Shown here: in pieces, positions 1-7,752 of the stretch
Layout: each line of letters starts with the position of its first letter
How positions within the stretch are numbered: the stretch's first letter is position 1
Assembly: GCF_014851805.1 (NCBI RefSeq)
Contig: NZ_JACVAK010000001.1
Span: forward strand, 1,674,001-1,738,000
DNA: 64,000 bases
Direction of reading: 5' to 3'
Source: Pseudoxanthomonas sp. PXM02
GTDB taxonomy: Bacteria; Pseudomonadota; Gammaproteobacteria; Xanthomonadales; Xanthomonadaceae
Position numbers and translations under genes: made by a program
The notes under the pieces: model-generated
What the model was told of the DNA's origin: nothing
Seen by the model: only the letters and a program-made list of their open reading frames with translations
Database searches by the model: none

Positions 1-1
1 A

Positions 2-367
2 ATCGCCGGCGACGAAACCACGCGCATCATCACCATCTTCCTGGAAGATGCGCCGCGCCTGATCGGTGTGCTGGAGAAGGCCGCCGCCGTGCCGGATCTG
101 GACGCCATGCGCGATGCCGCACACACACTCAAATCGTCCAGCGCGAACGTCGGGGCCATGGCTTTGTCGGCCGCCGCCAAACGGGTGGAACTGGGGGCCC
201 GCGCCCGCAAGCTGGAGCGCCCGGCCGTGGCCGTGGCGCTGGTGATCGCCGAGTACGCGCGCGCGCGCATGGCGCTGCAGGGTTACGCAGCGCAACAGTT
301 GGGTCGGCCGCTGCTTCCGCCACAGCCGACCACGACCACTCAGTCTTCGAGTTTGGTCAGCAGGTAG
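2..367 (+). CDS. C-terminal HPt domain of a phosphorelay protein (partial)
   Basis: Only the last 121 codons are in the window; the reading frame is already open at base 2, so the start lies upstream. The segment is a histidine phosphotransfer (HPt) domain: the motif [13 protein letters not shown] places the phospho-accepting histidine at 122-124. HPt domains of this form usually sit at the C-terminus of hybrid sensor kinases or multidomain response regulators and pass phosphate on to another receiver. The tail after the helical bundle is low-complexity (Pro/Thr/Gln). The stop overlaps the end of the convergent bacterioferritin gene by 28 nt. What the protein senses cannot be said. Confidence 0.8.
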   Translation: MAGDETTRIITIFLEDAPRLIGVLEKAAAVPDLDAMRDAAHTLKSSSANVGAMALSAAAKRVELGARARKLERPAVAVALVIAEYARARMALQGYAAQQLGRPLLPPQPTTTTQSSSLVSR

Positions 368-810
368 TTCGGTTCGCCGATACGGTCGATCACCGACAGC
401 TGCGTCTCCAGCCAGTCGATGTGTTCTTCCTCGGAATCCAGGATGTTGGCAAACAACTGGCGGCTGACGTAGTCGGCAACCGACTCGCAGTACGCGATCG
501 CATCACGCAGCACGGGCAGCGCTTCCTGCTCCAGAACGAGGTCGCACTCGAGGATCTCGCGCGGCGTCTCACCGATGCGCAGCTTGCCCAGTGCCTGGAA
601 GTTCGGCAGACCATCCAGGAACAGGATGCGCTCCGACAACTTGTCGGCATGCTTCATCTCGTCGATGGATTCTTTGTACTCGTGCTCGGCGAGCTCCTTG
701 AAGCCCCAGTTCTTCAGCATCTTGGCGTGCAGGAAGTACTGGTTGATCGCGGTCAGCTCGTTGTAGAGCGCCTTGTTGAGGTATTCGATGACCTTGGCGT
801 CGCCTTTCAT
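340..810 (-). CDS. bfr: Bacterioferritin
   Basis: A 156-residue cytoplasmic haem ferritin that oxidises and stores iron in a 24-subunit cage. The sequence aligns without gaps to E. coli Bfr numbering through the ferroxidase centre: E18, Y25, E51, H54, E94, E127 and H130 are all present, as is M52, the haem ligand. The start [10 protein letters not shown] is preceded by GGAGC eight bases upstream; an in-frame ATG six bases earlier is less likely. It lies just downstream of bfd on the same strand, the usual pairing of iron store and iron-release ferredoxin, so both probably respond to iron. Its 3' end overlaps the convergent HPt gene. Confidence 0.95.
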   Translation of the reverse strand: MKGDAKVIEYLNKALYNELTAINQYFLHAKMLKNWGFKELAEHEYKESIDEMKHADKLSERILFLDGLPNFQALGKLRIGETPREILECDLVLEQEALPVLRDAIAYCESVADYVSRQLFANILDSEEEHIDWLETQLSVIDRIGEPNYLLTKLED

Positions 811-927
811 GGCCATGCTCCGTGGGCGGAAGGACGGCAAAGGTTAGCCCGTGCGCGCGACAGGTGTCGGAACGCGAATCGTGATCATTTTGCGGGGGAA
901 GCTGCCGCCGACGGACGGCGACTGACG

Positions 928-1152
928 TCAGGCGGCGTGCGACAGCGTCAGGATCGGGAACAGCGATTCTCGCGCCGCAGGCTGGGCCGCCTGCAGTACA
1001 TCCATCGCCATGTCGAGGCAGCTGCCGCAGTTGGCACCGGCGCCGGTCCGCATGGTCAGCTCGGCCACTGTCGAGCAGCCCGCGGCGGCTGCCTCGCGGA
1101 TCTGATGGTCGGTGATGCCGTTGCAGATGCAGACGTACACGGTGGCTGACAT
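928..1152 (-). CDS. bfd: Bacterioferritin-associated ferredoxin
   Basis: A 74-residue [2Fe-2S] protein of the BFD-like family. Four cysteines lie in the expected pattern: CIC near the N-terminus (VCICNGITDHQI) and CGSC in the centre (GANCGSCLDMA). In E. coli and Pseudomonas this protein docks on bacterioferritin and delivers electrons to release stored iron. It sits 117 nt upstream of bfr on the same strand. A near-consensus Fur box about 40 nt upstream of the start predicts induction when iron is scarce. No strong Shine-Dalgarno sequence is visible. Confidence 0.93.
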   Translation of the reverse strand: MSATVYVCICNGITDHQIREAAAAGCSTVAELTMRTGAGANCGSCLDMAMDVLQAAQPAARESLFPILTLSHAA

Positions 1153-1190
1153 GGTGCGGCGGGCGCGGAATGGCCCAGCACCATTTCACC

Positions 1191-1209
1191 CATAATGAGA
1201 ATCATTGTC
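1191..1209 (-). promoter_or_regulatory. Fur box upstream of bfd
   Basis: The 19 bases match the classical Fur consensus (two inverted GATAAT-type arms) at 16 of 19 positions. The site lies 39 nt upstream of the bfd start, between bfd and the end of rppH, where iron-loaded Fur would block a bfd promoter. The match is seen in the sequence; regulation is inferred. Confidence 0.85.
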
Positions 1210-1804
1210 AATTCTTGGCGGGCTCGCCAGTACCACCCCGTTTACGCGCGGGCCGGTCTCGACTGCGCCGGCGGGTCGCTTCAGGCGCATGCGGGTCAGG
1301 CAATTGCGGGGGAATGGCCTGCGGCCCCGCCACTGTCCGCGCAAATGCCGCCAAATGTCCCAACGCGCTGGCGTAAACCCGGCGCTTGAAGATGACCACG
1401 TGCTCCAGCGGATACCAGAAATCCACCCAGCGCCAGTGATCGAATTCGGGACTCTCGGTCAGATCCAGGCGCAGATGGGCCTCGTCCCCGACCAGACGAA
1501 GCAGGAACCAGACCTGCTTCTGGCCGATACAGACCTGCCGTTCGTTACGCCGAATCGCGCGCGGCGGAAGACGGTAGCGCAGCCAGCCGGGCGTGACGCC
1601 CAGAACTTCCACATGTTCGGGCAACAGGCCGGTTTCTTCGCGCAACTCGCGATACATGGCCTCGACCGGGGTCTCGTCCGTGTTCATGCCGCCTTGCGGG
1701 AACTGCCAGCCATCCCGGCGCACCCGTCGCGCCCAGAACACCCGGCCATCCGGCCGCATCAACACGATGCCGACATTGGGTCGGTAGCCGTCCGGATCGA
1801 TCAC
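1208..1804 (-). CDS. rppH: RNA pyrophosphohydrolase (Nudix)
   Basis: A 198-residue Nudix hydrolase that converts 5'-triphosphate mRNA ends to monophosphates and so starts RNase E-dependent decay. The Nudix box is complete ([20 protein letters not shown], then TGL). Other signatures of the family are [11 protein letters not shown] at the N-terminus, WQFPQGG, and [22 protein letters not shown] start (VIDPDGY) is chosen because the protein family begins here and AGGAG lies eight bases upstream. The proline/arginine-rich C-terminal tail is typical of the xanthomonad version. The gene diverges from the tRNA-Met gene. Confidence 0.93.
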   Translation of the reverse strand: MIDPDGYRPNVGIVLMRPDGRVFWARRVRRDGWQFPQGGMNTDETPVEAMYRELREETGLLPEHVEVLGVTPGWLRYRLPPRAIRRNERQVCIGQKQVWFLLRLVGDEAHLRLDLTESPEFDHWRWVDFWYPLEHVVIFKRRVYASALGHLAAFARTVAGPQAIPPQLPDPHAPEATRRRSRDRPARKRGGTGEPAKN

Positions 1805-1879
1805 GATGCGGACTCCTGAAAATCTACTGTGTCCGACTCTGCCACGCCCCGCCGCAGGCGACAAGCGCGCCTCCCGAGC

Positions 1880-1908
1880 TTGACAGGCAAGGGGTCGAAA
1901 TGAAGAAT
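1880..1908 (+). promoter_or_regulatory. Probable promoter of tRNA-Met
   Basis: A perfect -35 hexamer TTGACA (1880-1885), a 17-nt spacer and a -10-like AAGAAT (1903-1908) are followed by a GC-rich discriminator just before the tRNA, a layout common for stringently controlled stable-RNA promoters. Confidence 0.6.
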
Positions 1909-1921
1909 ACGCGGTTCCCGC

Positions 1922-1998
1922 GGCTATGTAGCTCAGCCGGTTAGAGCACAGCACTCATAATGCTGGGGTCGGTGGTTCGAGTCCACCCATAGCCACCA
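1922..1998 (+). tRNA. tRNA-Met (CAT), elongator
   Basis: A 77-nt cloverleaf. The acceptor arms GGCTATG/CATAGCC pair perfectly and CCA is encoded (1996-1998). The anticodon stem CAGCA/TGCTG encloses the loop CTCATAA with anticodon CAT. The T arm carries GGTTCGAGTCC. Overall similarity to E. coli metT/metU, and a first base pair G-C rather than the C/A mismatch of initiator tRNA, favour elongator methionine. A CAT-reading tRNA-Ile2 is less likely from the acceptor sequence. Confidence 0.95.
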
Positions 1999-2013
1999 TC
2001 GCGGAAACGCCAG

Positions 2014-2041
2014 AACCCCATGATTCCGATGGGGTTTTTTC
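2014..2041 (+). terminator. Rho-independent terminator of tRNA-Met
   Basis: An 8-bp stem AACCCCAT/ATGGGGTT with a 7-nt loop runs directly into a T-tract (TTTTTT), 16 nt after the tRNA. Confidence 0.9.
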
Positions 2042-2092
2042 TTGCCTGTCAGTTGCTTTCGGCCGCCTCTTGTGGCGATCAGCTCAGTCGGG

Positions 2093-2122
2093 TTGACTTG
2101 TCTACCTATTGGTAGGTAGCCT
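2093..2122 (+). promoter_or_regulatory. TetR-type operator and promoter of the membrane protein-TetR operon
   Basis: A perfect inverted repeat CTACCTA-TTGG-TAGGTAG occupies 2102-2119. It starts four bases after a -35-like TTGACT (2093-2098) and overlaps the expected -10 region (weak TAGCCT, 2117-2122). It is 33 nt upstream of the first gene of a two-gene operon whose second gene encodes a TetR regulator, so autorepression is the simplest reading. Confidence 0.65.
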
Positions 2123-2151
2123 TTGGTTTCCTCCTAACCAATCTTCTTTCC

Positions 2152-2646
2152 ATGGGCATTTCACCGATCGGCTGGCTCCACACGCTGGGAAGCCTCCCCG
2201 CGCTTCCGCTTGCGATCTACATGCTGGTTAAGCACGGACGGATCATCCCTGAGACCATCGCCGGGCGCGCCTACTTCTGGTTCATGCTGATGGGCGTGCT
2301 CACGGTCTATCCCGTCGCGCACCAGCCGGCGAGCTCCATCGTCGCGACCATCACCCTGGTGTTTCTCCTGATCGGATACGGCATCGCGCTGTGGAGGCCG
2401 GCAAAGCGGCTGTGGGTGTACCTCCAGACAATTTCAACGAGCATCACCGTGTTCCTGTTGATGGTCCCCACGGTGAGTGAAAGCCTGCGCAGGCTTCCTG
2501 TCGGCGATCCGCTGGTGACAGACTTGAAAGACCCGCTGCTGCTGGGTGTCCAAGGCGCGCTCTTCCTGACGCTCATCGTAGGCATCCCGCTGCAAATGCG
2601 AGCGCTGTACAAGCAGCGTCCCCATCTAGACCAGGTAACCCGTTGA
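2152..2646 (+). CDS. Unknown multi-pass inner-membrane protein
   Basis: A 164-residue protein with about five hydrophobic segments (roughly residues 5-25, 40-60, 63-82, 92-108 and 128-150) separated by short charged loops. No catalytic motif is recognised; general similarity to small DUF-type membrane proteins that travel with TetR regulators is the most that can be said. The stop overlaps the start of the TetR gene (TGATG), so the two are translationally coupled. The palindrome upstream suggests control by that regulator, perhaps in response to a small hydrophobic compound. No clear ribosome-binding site precedes the ATG. Confidence 0.7.
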   Translation: MGISPIGWLHTLGSLPALPLAIYMLVKHGRIIPETIAGRAYFWFMLMGVLTVYPVAHQPASSIVATITLVFLLIGYGIALWRPAKRLWVYLQTISTSITVFLLMVPTVSESLRRLPVGDPLVTDLKDPLLLGVQGALFLTLIVGIPLQMRALYKQRPHLDQVTR

Positions 2647-3245
2647 TGTCGTCCGCAGAAGCCCTGCCTCAGTATTCACCCAAGGCCCAAGAGATCATCC
2701 AGCGGACTAACGAGCTGCTGGCGTCGGGTGGGTACAACGGCTTCAGCTATGCCGACATTGCCGAGCTCGTGGATGTCAGGAAGGCCAGCATCCATCATCA
2801 CTTCCCGGCCAAGGTGGACCTGGTGAAGGCGACCGTCGCCCAGCACCGGCAGGCGATGCGGCGAGGCCTGCAGTCACTCAAGGAATCGATTCCTGATCCC
2901 TATGCGCGCCTGGTCGCCTACAGCCGTTACTGGGCCGACTGCATTCAGGAGTCGAATCCTCCGATCTGCATCTGCGCACTGCTTGCCGCCGAGCTGCCAA
3001 GCATTCCGGCAGAGGTCGCCGAGGAGGTCACAGGTCACTTCAACGATCTGCAGACCTGGCTCGCACACACCATGACGGAGGGCGAGGCAAAGGGCGTGAT
3101 GCGCCTGGTGGAGCCGCCTGCTGGAGAAGCAGCGATGTTCATGGCCTCCATCCATGGAGCAATGCTGTCGGCACGCGCTGCGGGCAATGCGTTGTTGTTC
3201 TGGCAGATCGCCAAGCTCTCAACGGATCGCCTGAAGGCCCGATAG
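2646..3245 (+). CDS. TetR/AcrR-family transcriptional regulator
   Basis: A 199-residue protein with an N-terminal TetR DNA-binding domain (residues about 10-55): helix-turn-helix GFSYADIAELVDVRKASIHH followed by the conserved HFPAK-DLV segment. The C-terminal ligand domain contains a cysteine-bearing stretch (PPICICALLAAE) seen in several TetR subfamilies. ATG at 2646 is preferred because it overlaps the upstream stop; an in-frame TTG sits three bases earlier. It probably binds the perfect CTACCTA/TAGGTAG palindrome upstream of the operon. The ligand is unknown. Confidence 0.88.
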   Translation: MSSAEALPQYSPKAQEIIQRTNELLASGGYNGFSYADIAELVDVRKASIHHHFPAKVDLVKATVAQHRQAMRRGLQSLKESIPDPYARLVAYSRYWADCIQESNPPICICALLAAELPSIPAEVAEEVTGHFNDLQTWLAHTMTEGEAKGVMRLVEPPAGEAAMFMASIHGAMLSARAAGNALLFWQIAKLSTDRLKAR

Positions 3246-3553
3246 CCATTCGGCATGCCTGTAGAAGCGCGTGCTTCTGACGGACTTCCCCTCTGCGGGA
3301 TGGTCTTCCAACCCATGCAAATGCCAGCGTCCTGATGCTTCGGGTCAGGCGACCGAATCCAGTGGTCGCGCGCAGTGCCGGAACTCCGGGTTCGAAGCCG
3401 GGTGCAACGGCTTGGTTACTGAAGCCTGTCTACGCGCTGAAATGGAGCGGCCGCGAAGCGCTTGCGGGTCTGCGGGGATCCCCGAACCGATGAGCTTCGG
3501 TACTTATGTACCATGGTATGATGCTGACCGAACTTCATACCGCCGTGCGTGCC
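3246..3553 (+). other. Intergenic region with small hairpin and palindromes
   Basis: No gene is supported here. An AGAAGC/GCTTCT hairpin with a 4-nt loop (3263-3278) follows the TetR gene but lacks a T-tract. A CGGGGATCCCCG palindrome lies at 3475-3486. Near the next gene, GGTAC-TTAT-GTACC (3499-3512) abuts TACCATGGTA (3509-3518) and a -10-like TATGAT (3517-3522), which looks like a regulated promoter. Confidence 0.45.
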
Positions 3554-3826
3554 ATGCCCAGCAATGAGAACACCTTGATCGAGGTGGAGCGCGTCCAGAC
3601 GGGGGTGCGGTTGGAAAAGCGCCTGGTCAAGGTCCTCAAGGGCCTGGCCGAGCACAAGGACATGACCTTGAGTGAACTCCTCGAAGGCATCCTTCTGCAT
3701 GCGCTGGAGGGCAAGCAGCCGTTCTCGCGACAGACGCTCGAACTGATCGGGCAGTTGCGCGGGATCTACGGCCTCGAGCTCGACGCTTCCGCCAGTCACC
3801 GCCTGAAGGACCGCAAGGGAGCGTAG
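3554..3826 (+). CDS. Small helical protein of unknown function (ribbon-helix-helix-like)
   Basis: A 90-residue protein starting MPSNENTLIEVER. The central part (VRLEKRLVKVLKGLAEHKDMTLSELLEGILLH) resembles a ribbon-helix-helix or related small DNA-binding fold: a short beta-like strand, then a helix, the turn DMTLSELLE and a second helix. The start is uncertain; in-frame ATGs exist at 3518 and 3521, but the -10-like TATGAT at 3517-3522 argues for the later one. It precedes an SRPBCC gene by 57 nt and overlapping palindromes lie in front of it, consistent with an autoregulator. Function is inferred only from shape. Confidence 0.6.
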   Translation: MPSNENTLIEVERVQTGVRLEKRLVKVLKGLAEHKDMTLSELLEGILLHALEGKQPFSRQTLELIGQLRGIYGLELDASASHRLKDRKGA

Positions 3827-3883
3827 CGCCGGGGGTAGTGGTGTCCATGCCGATTCATTCACGAACCGCTTGGAGAACCCGCC

Positions 3884-4342
3884 ATGTCCACCGCCCACGT
3901 TCGCGCCCAGCGCGAGCTGCGTATCTCTGCACCCGCCAATATCGTCTTCCACCTGTTCACGCCGAAGGGCGAAGAACTCTGGATTGACGCCTGGCGCCCC
4001 CGTTACATCCATCCCCAGGACGGCACGACCGTCTGCGGCATGGTGTTCGCGACCGGCGACGGCCCCGAACACACGCTCTGGCAACTGGTGGAGTTCGATA
4101 CGGCACGCCGTCGCTCGGTCTACGCACGCACCACGCCCGGCGCCAGGATCGGCACGGTGACGGTCGAAGTGGACGCTCTCGACCCCATCAGCAGCCGCGC
4201 CCTCATCCGATACGAAATGACGGCACTGGCGGAAGGCCCGGTGCTGGCGCCTTACCTGGAACCCGCTTTCAGTCAACTCATCGACGGATGGGAAGCGACG
4301 ATCCGCGAACGACTGCCGATGCTCATCGCGGCGCTGGCCTGA
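3884..4342 (+). CDS. SRPBCC (START-like) domain protein
   Basis: A 152-residue single-domain protein of the polyketide cyclase/START-like (SRPBCC) superfamily, which binds hydrophobic ligands in a deep cavity. Features are an opening strand RELRISAPANIVFHLFTPKGEELW, alternating beta strands, and a long C-terminal helix (FSQLIDGWEATIRERLPMLI). GGAGA is placed about eight bases before the ATG. The TGA overlaps the ATG of the following DUF3237 gene, so the two proteins are probably made together and may act on the same small molecule. The substrate is unknown. Confidence 0.8.
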   Translation: MSTAHVRAQRELRISAPANIVFHLFTPKGEELWIDAWRPRYIHPQDGTTVCGMVFATGDGPEHTLWQLVEFDTARRRSVYARTTPGARIGTVTVEVDALDPISSRALIRYEMTALAEGPVLAPYLEPAFSQLIDGWEATIRERLPMLIAALA

Positions 4343-4839
4343 TGCAGACGCCCATCTCTCCCTCTTGCGAGCGCCCGATCATGTCCATCATGTCGAAACA
4401 CCTGTTCACGCTGCTCATCACGCTGCATCCCACCATCGAACTGGGGCAGACGCCGGCAGGTGAGCGTCGCGTCTTCCCCGTATCCGGCGGGCACTTCACC
4501 GGCGACCGGCTGAAGGGCACCGTTTCGCCAATGATCGGCTCGGATCTCCTGCTCGCGCGTCCTGACGGCACCTTCCAGCAGGACGTCAGGTTGCTGCTTG
4601 TCTGTGACGACGATGCGCGCATTCTGATGACGTATCGCGGCGTCAGGCGCGCCACGCCATCGGTGGACGCTCGCCTGCGTCGCGGCGAGCACGTGGATGC
4701 ATCGGAGTACTATCTGCGCACGACGCCCTACTTCGAGACCGCAGCGACCGACTACACATGGCTCAATGGCATCGTTGCCGTGGCCAAGGGCGGCCGATGT
4801 CCTCAAGGTGTGGAGTACGAGGTGTTCGAGATCCTCTGA
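4342..4839 (+). CDS. DUF3237 family protein
   Basis: A 165-residue protein of the DUF3237 family (beta-barrel-like proteins of unknown role). Recognisable parts are the N-terminal LGQTPAGERRVFPVSGGHFTG, the middle DGTFQQDVRLLLVCDDDARILMTYRG, and the C-terminal YYLRTTPYFETAATDYTWLN, which ends in a short core motif typical of the family. ATG 4342 overlaps the preceding stop; a second start at MSKHLF is possible. It is coupled to the SRPBCC gene and is followed by a strong hairpin shared with the convergent XRE gene. Confidence 0.8.
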   Translation: MQTPISPSCERPIMSIMSKHLFTLLITLHPTIELGQTPAGERRVFPVSGGHFTGDRLKGTVSPMIGSDLLLARPDGTFQQDVRLLLVCDDDARILMTYRGVRRATPSVDARLRRGEHVDASEYYLRTTPYFETAATDYTWLNGIVAVAKGGRCPQGVEYEVFEIL

Positions 4840-4855
4840 GCCTTGATCACCCGGA

Positions 4856-4884
4856 CGGGGCGATGCGGAGACCCCATCGCCCCG
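4856..4884. terminator. Hairpin between convergent genes
   Basis: A perfect 10-bp stem (CGGGGCGATG/CATCGCCCCG) with a 9-nt loop lies between the ends of the DUF3237 and XRE genes. No T-tract follows on either strand, so termination is plausible but unproven. Confidence 0.5.
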
Positions 4885-4925
4885 CTGCGTGATCGGAGTT
4901 CGAGAACATCCAGGGCGCCACCTGC

Positions 4926-5288
4926 TCAACGACGCGACGCAAGCTCCTCCAGCAACTTGCAGATCGCCACGCGCTTCCTGGCCGGCAGATGCCGAACGGC
5001 TTCGAGCAGTCTTACTTCCACGTCATCCATCGCACATTCGGCCGCCGTGGCCGAGGGCGCTTCCAGTCGGGACTCGCAGGTATCGCCGCGCCCGGTCGCC
5101 AGCCATTCGAACGGTGCCTTCGTCGCCACGGCGACGGCTGCCAGATGCTCCACGCTGGGCCGGGTACCGGCTTCGCGTTCCCATTGGGCGACCGCACTCC
5201 GATTGACGCCCACGGTGTGCGCAAGCTGGCTCTGCGAGAGCCTCGCCAGTGTTCGTGCGCGCCGGATGCGCAAGGCAATAGTCGTCAT
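4926..5288 (-). CDS. XRE-family (Cro/CI-like) transcriptional regulator
   Basis: A 120-residue cytoplasmic regulator. Residues 5-62 form a helix-turn-helix of the HTH_3 type (RRARTLARLSQSQLAHTVGV, NRSAVAQWEREAG, RPSVEHLAAVAVA). The C-terminal half is a short helix-rich extension ending in a basic segment (LPARKRVAICKLLEEL) that may dimerise. It is divergent from the fibre locus, with 296 nt between the two starts, and is the nearest regulator to it, so control of that locus is a reasonable inference. Confidence 0.85.
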   Translation of the reverse strand: MTTIALRIRRARTLARLSQSQLAHTVGVNRSAVAQWEREAGTRPSVEHLAAVAVATKAPFEWLATGRGDTCESRLEAPSATAAECAMDDVEVRLLEAVRHLPARKRVAICKLLEELASRR

Positions 5289-5584
5289 CAGCGTCCCTTC
5301 GGTCCCTGGAGTAAGCGCTATTCACGGGGAAGCAACTCTGACGTCAACTTGTCTGCAAGCTCTAACGCTCGACGTATTTCCCCCTGAGAAACACGTGAGT
5401 GGTACGTGATGTTGAGTCGTACTAAGCAGATTCGTTGCGTCGCATCGTTGCAGCGTCTTTCGAATCACATTAGTAACGCAACCTGCGTCAAGCAAGTGCC
5501 TGTTCTGGTAACTGGATTTACCTGCACGGCGCAGTGAGGAGTAACAGCGACAGTTCCGTACATCGACTACTCAGGGGTAGGTGG
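5289..5584. promoter_or_regulatory. Divergent intergenic region upstream of the fibre locus
   Basis: This 296-nt gap is less GC-rich than its surroundings and carries no gene. It contains a spaced inverted repeat GTACG (5402-5406)/CGTAC (5418-5422), a pair of direct repeats TCGTTGC (5432-5438, 5445-5451) at 13-nt spacing, and the arms TTGCGT (5435-5440)/ACGCAA (5476-5481). These could be binding sites for the divergent XRE protein. No consensus promoter is obvious. Confidence 0.4.
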
Positions 5585-7717
5585 ATGCACAGGCAGGTCA
5601 AACAGGCAGGAAAACTGCGCGCGTGGTGCATTGCCCTTCTGGTGATGCTGACGATGTCCTGGGGACAATCGACGTTCGCGCAAACCGGTTGCAGTACGGG
5701 TGCCTGCGTTTCCGCAGGACCGCGACTGGTGTCCGTGGACAGTACGCAGGGGCCGGTGCTCAACCTGCTGTTCCAGGCATTGTTGCCGGGCACGACGGTC
5801 AACCTCAGCGTGCTGGACTGGAATGCGCTGGCCGCGTCCGACATCAACCTCAATGCGCTGATCACGCGACTGGGCACGAACCTCGGCATCAGCGACACCT
5901 CGCAGGTGCTCACCACCGACATCACGCTGGCCCAGCTGCGGCTGGCGATGGCGCAGGTGTTGCAGGCCGATGGACAGACCGCCGCCGCGAACGCGTTGAA
6001 CCTGCTGCCTCTCAGCGTCGGCTCGCTGACCGGATCGATCCGTCTCTCGCAGATCCTGCGCATCGATCTTCCGACCGGTGCACTGGCTGATGTGCGACTG
6101 GATCTTCTCGATCTGGTTACCGGCTCGGTGCAGCTCTACAACTTCCGCAACGTCCTCACCACGCCGACGCCGGTCACGCTCAACACCGCGGCGCTGGGAC
6201 TGACGGGCGTGGCGAACGTGCAGCTGTGGTTGCAGGTCGTGGAGCCGCCGGTGTATGCCTGCGGTCCGCAGGGCACCTCGTTCCACACCGGTGCGATCCG
6301 GCTGAAGTTCAATCTCGATGTCGTGCAAGGGCTCAACCTGCAGGCGGTGATCAATGCGTTGAACGCGGCCGGACTTGGGTTGACCAGCGTATCGCTGACA
6401 GCGGACGTGCTGAAGCTGCAGCTGTATGCCGATGTCGCACGTGCCGAGGGCACGATCACCGCGGTCAACTATGTCGCCGGCGCGGTCAGCTTCCAGGCGC
6501 GCCCCGGATTGGTGAACCTGTATGTCGGCAGCGTGGCGGACAGCCTGTTCTTCAACCGTTCGCATGTGCTGACCCCCGCCGACGTCACGCCGCTGACCAT
6601 CAACAACCTCGACCTGCGCTTCAACGTCAACCTGCTCGGCATCGGCCTGGTGTCGGTGCGTGTTCCGCTGCAACTGACCGCCCGCGCCGCCGCGACCGGC
6701 TCGCCCGCGCTGCAGAACTTCAGCGTGACCGCACCGTTCCCGCAGACACGCACGTCCAGCAGCGGCACGGTCAGTGCCGGCAGCCTGGTCACCAGTCTGC
6801 TGAGCACGCTCGACCTGCATGTGGTGAATGGTTCGCCGGAAGTCACGCTGCTCGGCCTTCCCATCCTTCCACCGGCGTTGCTGACGCCAATCCTCAACTC
6901 CGTGTTGAACCTCGTCGAGACCACGCTGCGCGGCGTCTCCAATGCCGTGCTGCAGCCGGTCTTCAACCTGTTGCTGCGCGACCTGGCCGACAACCTGCTG
7001 GCGCTGCTCGGCATCCGCATCGGCAATGCGGTGTTCACCGTGGAAGGCGTCGCGCGTTCGTGCGCGGCCACGCTGACGCTGGCGAAGGTACTGCAACCCG
7101 CCGCGGATCCGGGGCGCTTCACGCTGGCGATCACGCAGGGCGCCACGCCGGTAGCCAGTGCGAACAATGTCGGCAACGGCGGCACCACGGCGCCCGCCGT
7201 CACCACGCCCGGACTCAGCTACACGCTGGGCGAGACCGCAGGCACCGGCACCCAGCTGGATCGCTACACCACCACCTGGGCCTGCGTGGACCAGGACGGC
7301 ACCGCGCTCAGTTCCGGCACCGGCACCAGCTTCGCCGTCACCGCGCCGGCCGCCAGCGCCACTGCGGTCGCCATCACCTGCAGCGTGACCAACACGCGCG
7401 CGCTGCGTTCTGACGTTTCCGTCGCCAAGAGCGACAGCCAGACGACCTACACCCCCGGCGGCACCGGCACCTACGTCATCACCGTGTCCAACGCCGGACC
7501 CGATGCCGCCAGCGGTGTCGTCGTCAGCGACACCTTGCCGGCCGGCATGCGGTTGTCGGGCCCGTGGACGTGCGCGGCCAGCGGCAGCGGAAGTTGTCCC
7601 GCCAACGGCGGCGTCGCAGGCGATGGCGCGGTCAGCCTGAGCGTCAACGTCGATGCATCGGGCACGGCCACGATCACTGTCCCCGTCACCTACAGCGCCG
7701 ACCCCGCGGCGTACTGA
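5585..7717 (+). CDS. Secreted protein ending in a truncated DUF11 domain (fibre locus gene A)
   Basis: A 710-residue exported protein. It starts with a signal peptide (basic MHRQVKQAGKLR, hydrophobic core, cleavage near FAQ-TG; GGGTAGG precedes the ATG). Residues about 40-480 form a leucine-rich region with phrases such as VNLSVLDWNALAASDINLNA that recall the extracytoplasmic part of TadG-like proteins. Next is an immunoglobulin-like segment (about 490-600) with the cysteines WACVDQ and ITCSVT. Finally there is a DUF11 domain (SDVSVAKSDSQTTYTPGGTG onward) that stops at YSADPAAY, before the strand that normally closes the fold. The missing strand is found at the mature N-terminus of the next protein. 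No enzymatic motif is seen. Confidence 0.75.
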   Translation: MHRQVKQAGKLRAWCIALLVMLTMSWGQSTFAQTGCSTGACVSAGPRLVSVDSTQGPVLNLLFQALLPGTTVNLSVLDWNALAASDINLNALITRLGTNLGISDTSQVLTTDITLAQLRLAMAQVLQADGQTAAANALNLLPLSVGSLTGSIRLSQILRIDLPTGALADVRLDLLDLVTGSVQLYNFRNVLTTPTPVTLNTAALGLTGVANVQLWLQVVEPPVYACGPQGTSFHTGAIRLKFNLDVVQGLNLQAVINALNAAGLGLTSVSLTADVLKLQLYADVARAEGTITAVNYVAGAVSFQARPGLVNLYVGSVADSLFFNRSHVLTPADVTPLTINNLDLRFNVNLLGIGLVSVRVPLQLTARAAATGSPALQNFSVTAPFPQTRTSSSGTVSAGSLVTSLLSTLDLHVVNGSPEVTLLGLPILPPALLTPILNSVLNLVETTLRGVSNAVLQPVFNLLLRDLADNLLALLGIRIGNAVFTVEGVARSCAATLTLAKVLQPAADPGRFTLAITQGATPVASANNVGNGGTTAPAVTTPGLSYTLGETAGTGTQLDRYTTTWACVDQDGTALSSGTGTSFAVTAPAASATAVAITCSVTNTRALRSDVSVAKSDSQTTYTPGGTGTYVITVSNAGPDAASGVVVSDTLPAGMRLSGPWTCAASGSGSCPANGGVAGDGAVSLSVNVDASGTATITVPVTYSADPAAY

Positions 7718-7752
7718 TCCCGCGCGTTTCTTCTTTCACCGCGAGGCACCGC

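Noticed and set aside
3475..3486. CGGGGATCCCCG palindrome as an operator
   Set aside because: Not near a promoter-like sequence; such GC palindromes are frequent by chance in this genome.
1922..5300. Genomic island integrated at tRNA-Met
   Set aside because: The tRNA is followed by its own terminator; no integrase, no duplicated tRNA 3' end and no clear composition break were found.
7564..7752. Fibre gene starting upstream of 7753, or A and B as one gene broken by a sequencing error
   Set aside because: The 146-nt junction holds a ribosome-binding site and a full signal peptide in gene B's frame, which a base-calling error would not create.
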